Shown here: positions 62,191-64,000 of the stretch, one piece after another
Layout of the letters: each line of letters opens with the position of its first letter
Numbering within the stretch: the stretch's first letter is position 1
Source of the DNA: Mactra quadrangularis
Taxonomy: Eukaryota; Mollusca; Bivalvia; Venerida; Mactridae
NCBI GenBank assembly: GCA_025267735.1
Contig: CM046295.1
Location: 7,463,270 to 7,527,269, forward strand
DNA length: 64,000 nt
Reading direction: 5' to 3'
Notes under the pieces: model-generated
The model's input: the letters and a program-made list of their open reading frames with translations, nothing else
The model's database searches: none
What the model was told of the DNA's origin: nothing
Program-made: the position numbers and the translations under genes

Positions 62191-63080
62191 TGTTAAATTA
62201 TAATTGAATTAAATTTAAATCTGAATGAAATTAAAAAAATCTTGGAATGATCATCACTATCAATAATTGTTAAAGGATAGCCTATCAAGATATATCAGTT
62301 TTATCAGAAGATGTGTTGATTAAATTATAAATAAATTTAATTTTAAAACAAACAAAATTAAAAAATCTTGAAATGATCATCACTATCAATAATTGCAAAA
62401 GGATAACAAATCAAGATATAGTATCAATAATTGCAAAAGGATAACCTATCAAGATATATCAGTTTAATCAGAAGCAATATTAATTAAATTATAATTAAAT
62501 TTAATTTTAAAGCAAAAAAAACCTCTTGAAATGATCATCACTATCAATTGCAAAAGGATAACCTATCTAGATATATCAGTTTAATCAGAAGCAATATTAT
62601 TTAAATTATAATTAAATTTAATTTTAAAACCAACAAAAATAAAAAAATCTTGAAATGATCATCACTATCAATAATTGCAAAAGGATAACCTATCTAGATA
62701 TATCAGTTTAATCAGAAGCAATATTAATTAAATTATAATTAAATTTAATTTTAAAGCAAAAAAAACTCTTGAAATGATCATCACTATTAATAATTGCAGA
62801 AGGATAACCTATCAAGATATATCAGTTTAATCAGAAGCAATATTAATTAAATTATAATTAAATTTAATTTTAAAGCAAAAAATAAAAAAAAGATCTTGAA
62901 ATTATCATCACTATCAATAATTGCAAAAGTATAACCTATCAAGATATATCAGTTTAATCAGAAGCAATATCAATAAAATTCAATTTTAAAACAGACAAAC
63001 ATAAAAAATTCAAGAATCATCACTATCAATAATTGCAAAAGAATAACCTATCAAAATATATATCAGTCAAACCTGAACAA
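62190..63080. repeat. AT-rich tandem array, ~7 units of 111-158 bp
   Basis: 'tcatcactatcaataattgc' begins near 62251, 62377, 62535, 62659, 62778, 62905 and 63016. It is followed by 'ggataacctatcaagatata' and 'tcagtttaatcagaagcaat' and then by ttaaatt/aattaaa runs. Unit length varies through gain and loss of the AT part. Confidence 0.85.
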
Positions 63081-64000
63081 GTTTTAAATAATTTCAGTAA
63101 TATCAAACATAACAATGCCATGCAGCTAAGAGATTTAAAATAAAATTAAAATTATGTAAGAAGACAAACCTAACTAAATTGTTTGCTTCAATGTAATAAT
63201 GTACAAGAGTAATACATGTATATCTTTAACAATTGCCACAGTCAATAATATCTAAGGGAAGAACGCTAACATAATTAGATATGAGCTGTTCTGATTAGTC
63301 AAGATTAAGATTTCAGCCAAATACTAAGAATAACACTGGATACATGTAAATAACCGAACTTATATGATACTCACTGTCCAAAATAACTAAAGGCTAACCT
63401 ATTTATAACTGCATTAATTATTTCTTGTCATTCTTAAAATCAATTAAAATAAAAAATGAATCAGACTCCACCACAGTAAACCACTAAGTGTGAGTCAAAC
63501 ATGTTTATTAACTCTATCAAAGTTCACTAAATAATGTTGATGTACTGTTTAACCAAACAAGCTATTAACTAACTATTCAATGTAAATCATTTGAATCTGA
63601 AATCTTATCATTTTATATCCAAACAATTTAACAAATAACACAGTTCATAATTGCAAAAGTTAAATCAAGTAACCTATTCTGTCATGCACAAGTAGAATTC
63701 TAAACTTTTTCTAATTTGTACACTTTGCAAGATGTGTACGACAAATAAATATATCCATCACTGTCCATAACCACAATATGCAACCCTATTAATATTTTCC
63801 ATGTTCATTTTGTTTACATCAATTGAAATAAATACAAGATTCACAAATCCCAACTCATCATTACTAGAGCTTGAACAATAAACACAATTTAACAATCACA
63901 GTCCAAAATCACATAAGGCTACCATATAACTACCTTAGCTAATCAAGATTACATTCAATTCTACAATAATGTGTTAATGAATAATAAATCCAAACTAAAA
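63081..64000. other. no gene recognised
   Basis: AT-rich sequence with short frames only; no splice-supported exon or repeat family was identified. Confidence 0.5.

Overview
The window looks like nuclear DNA from an AT-rich invertebrate, most likely a bivalve mollusc. The reasons are short exons with GT-AG introns, many tRNA-headed SINEs, many small inverted-repeat DNA transposons, several satellites, and mollusc-style repeats (GTGACCTTGACCTT blocks and ACGGACGG-bearing elements). The species assignment is inference. Nothing bacterial, organellar or viral was recognised. All gene models below were assembled by eye from short reading frames, splice sites and splice phase.

Layout. 0.2-1.15 kb is a dimeric minisatellite. 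2.0-7.8 kb (minus) is a decayed Mutator-like transposase gene whose product also carries a DEDDh exonuclease domain. 8.1-9.1 kb is a 1-kb mariner-type non-autonomous element. 10.2-23.1 kb (minus) is a six-exon gene for a ~141-residue coiled-coil protein. Its large fourth intron holds an ~8-kb ISL2EU/IS4EU-type transposon (11.94-19.92 kb) with two convergent broken genes, a YqaJ-type nuclease and a THAP-DDE transposase, and a 0.4-kb inverted-repeat element sits inside the transposase. 23.4-36.5 kb (minus) carries eleven exons of the polarity gene lethal giant larvae (LLGL), including the basic aPKC-target stretch; the first part, one internal exon and the C-terminal half were not found. 37.8-41.5 kb (minus) is a possible 92-residue Cys-rich protein gene. 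42.8-43.8 kb (minus) holds two N-terminal exons of a second Mutator-like copy. 44.9-45.9 kb is a fresh-looking element with 39-bp perfect inverted repeats and a 9-bp target duplication. 48.9-54.4 kb is repeats and diverged duplications with a 66-bp array. 55.5-58.8 kb is a 227-bp satellite organised in a four-unit, 901-bp higher-order repeat. 59.1-59.8 kb is a 27-bp minisatellite. 60.5-61.2 kb (minus) is a GC-richer terminal exon of a repetitive, unrecognised protein. 62.2-63.1 kb is another tandem array.

Two kinds of damage are visible. Single-base frameshifts, mostly in homopolymers, occur in host genes (LLGL, the coiled-coil gene) as well as transposons, which suggests uncorrected long-read errors. 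Nonsense substitutions, with one uncertain exception in an optional exon, are confined to transposon genes, which suggests real decay. No new defence or RNA-guided system was found. The most unusual items are the transposase-exonuclease gene with a duplicated splice acceptor, the two-gene nuclease transposon lodged in a host intron, the higher-order satellite and the covarying tRNA-like repeat.
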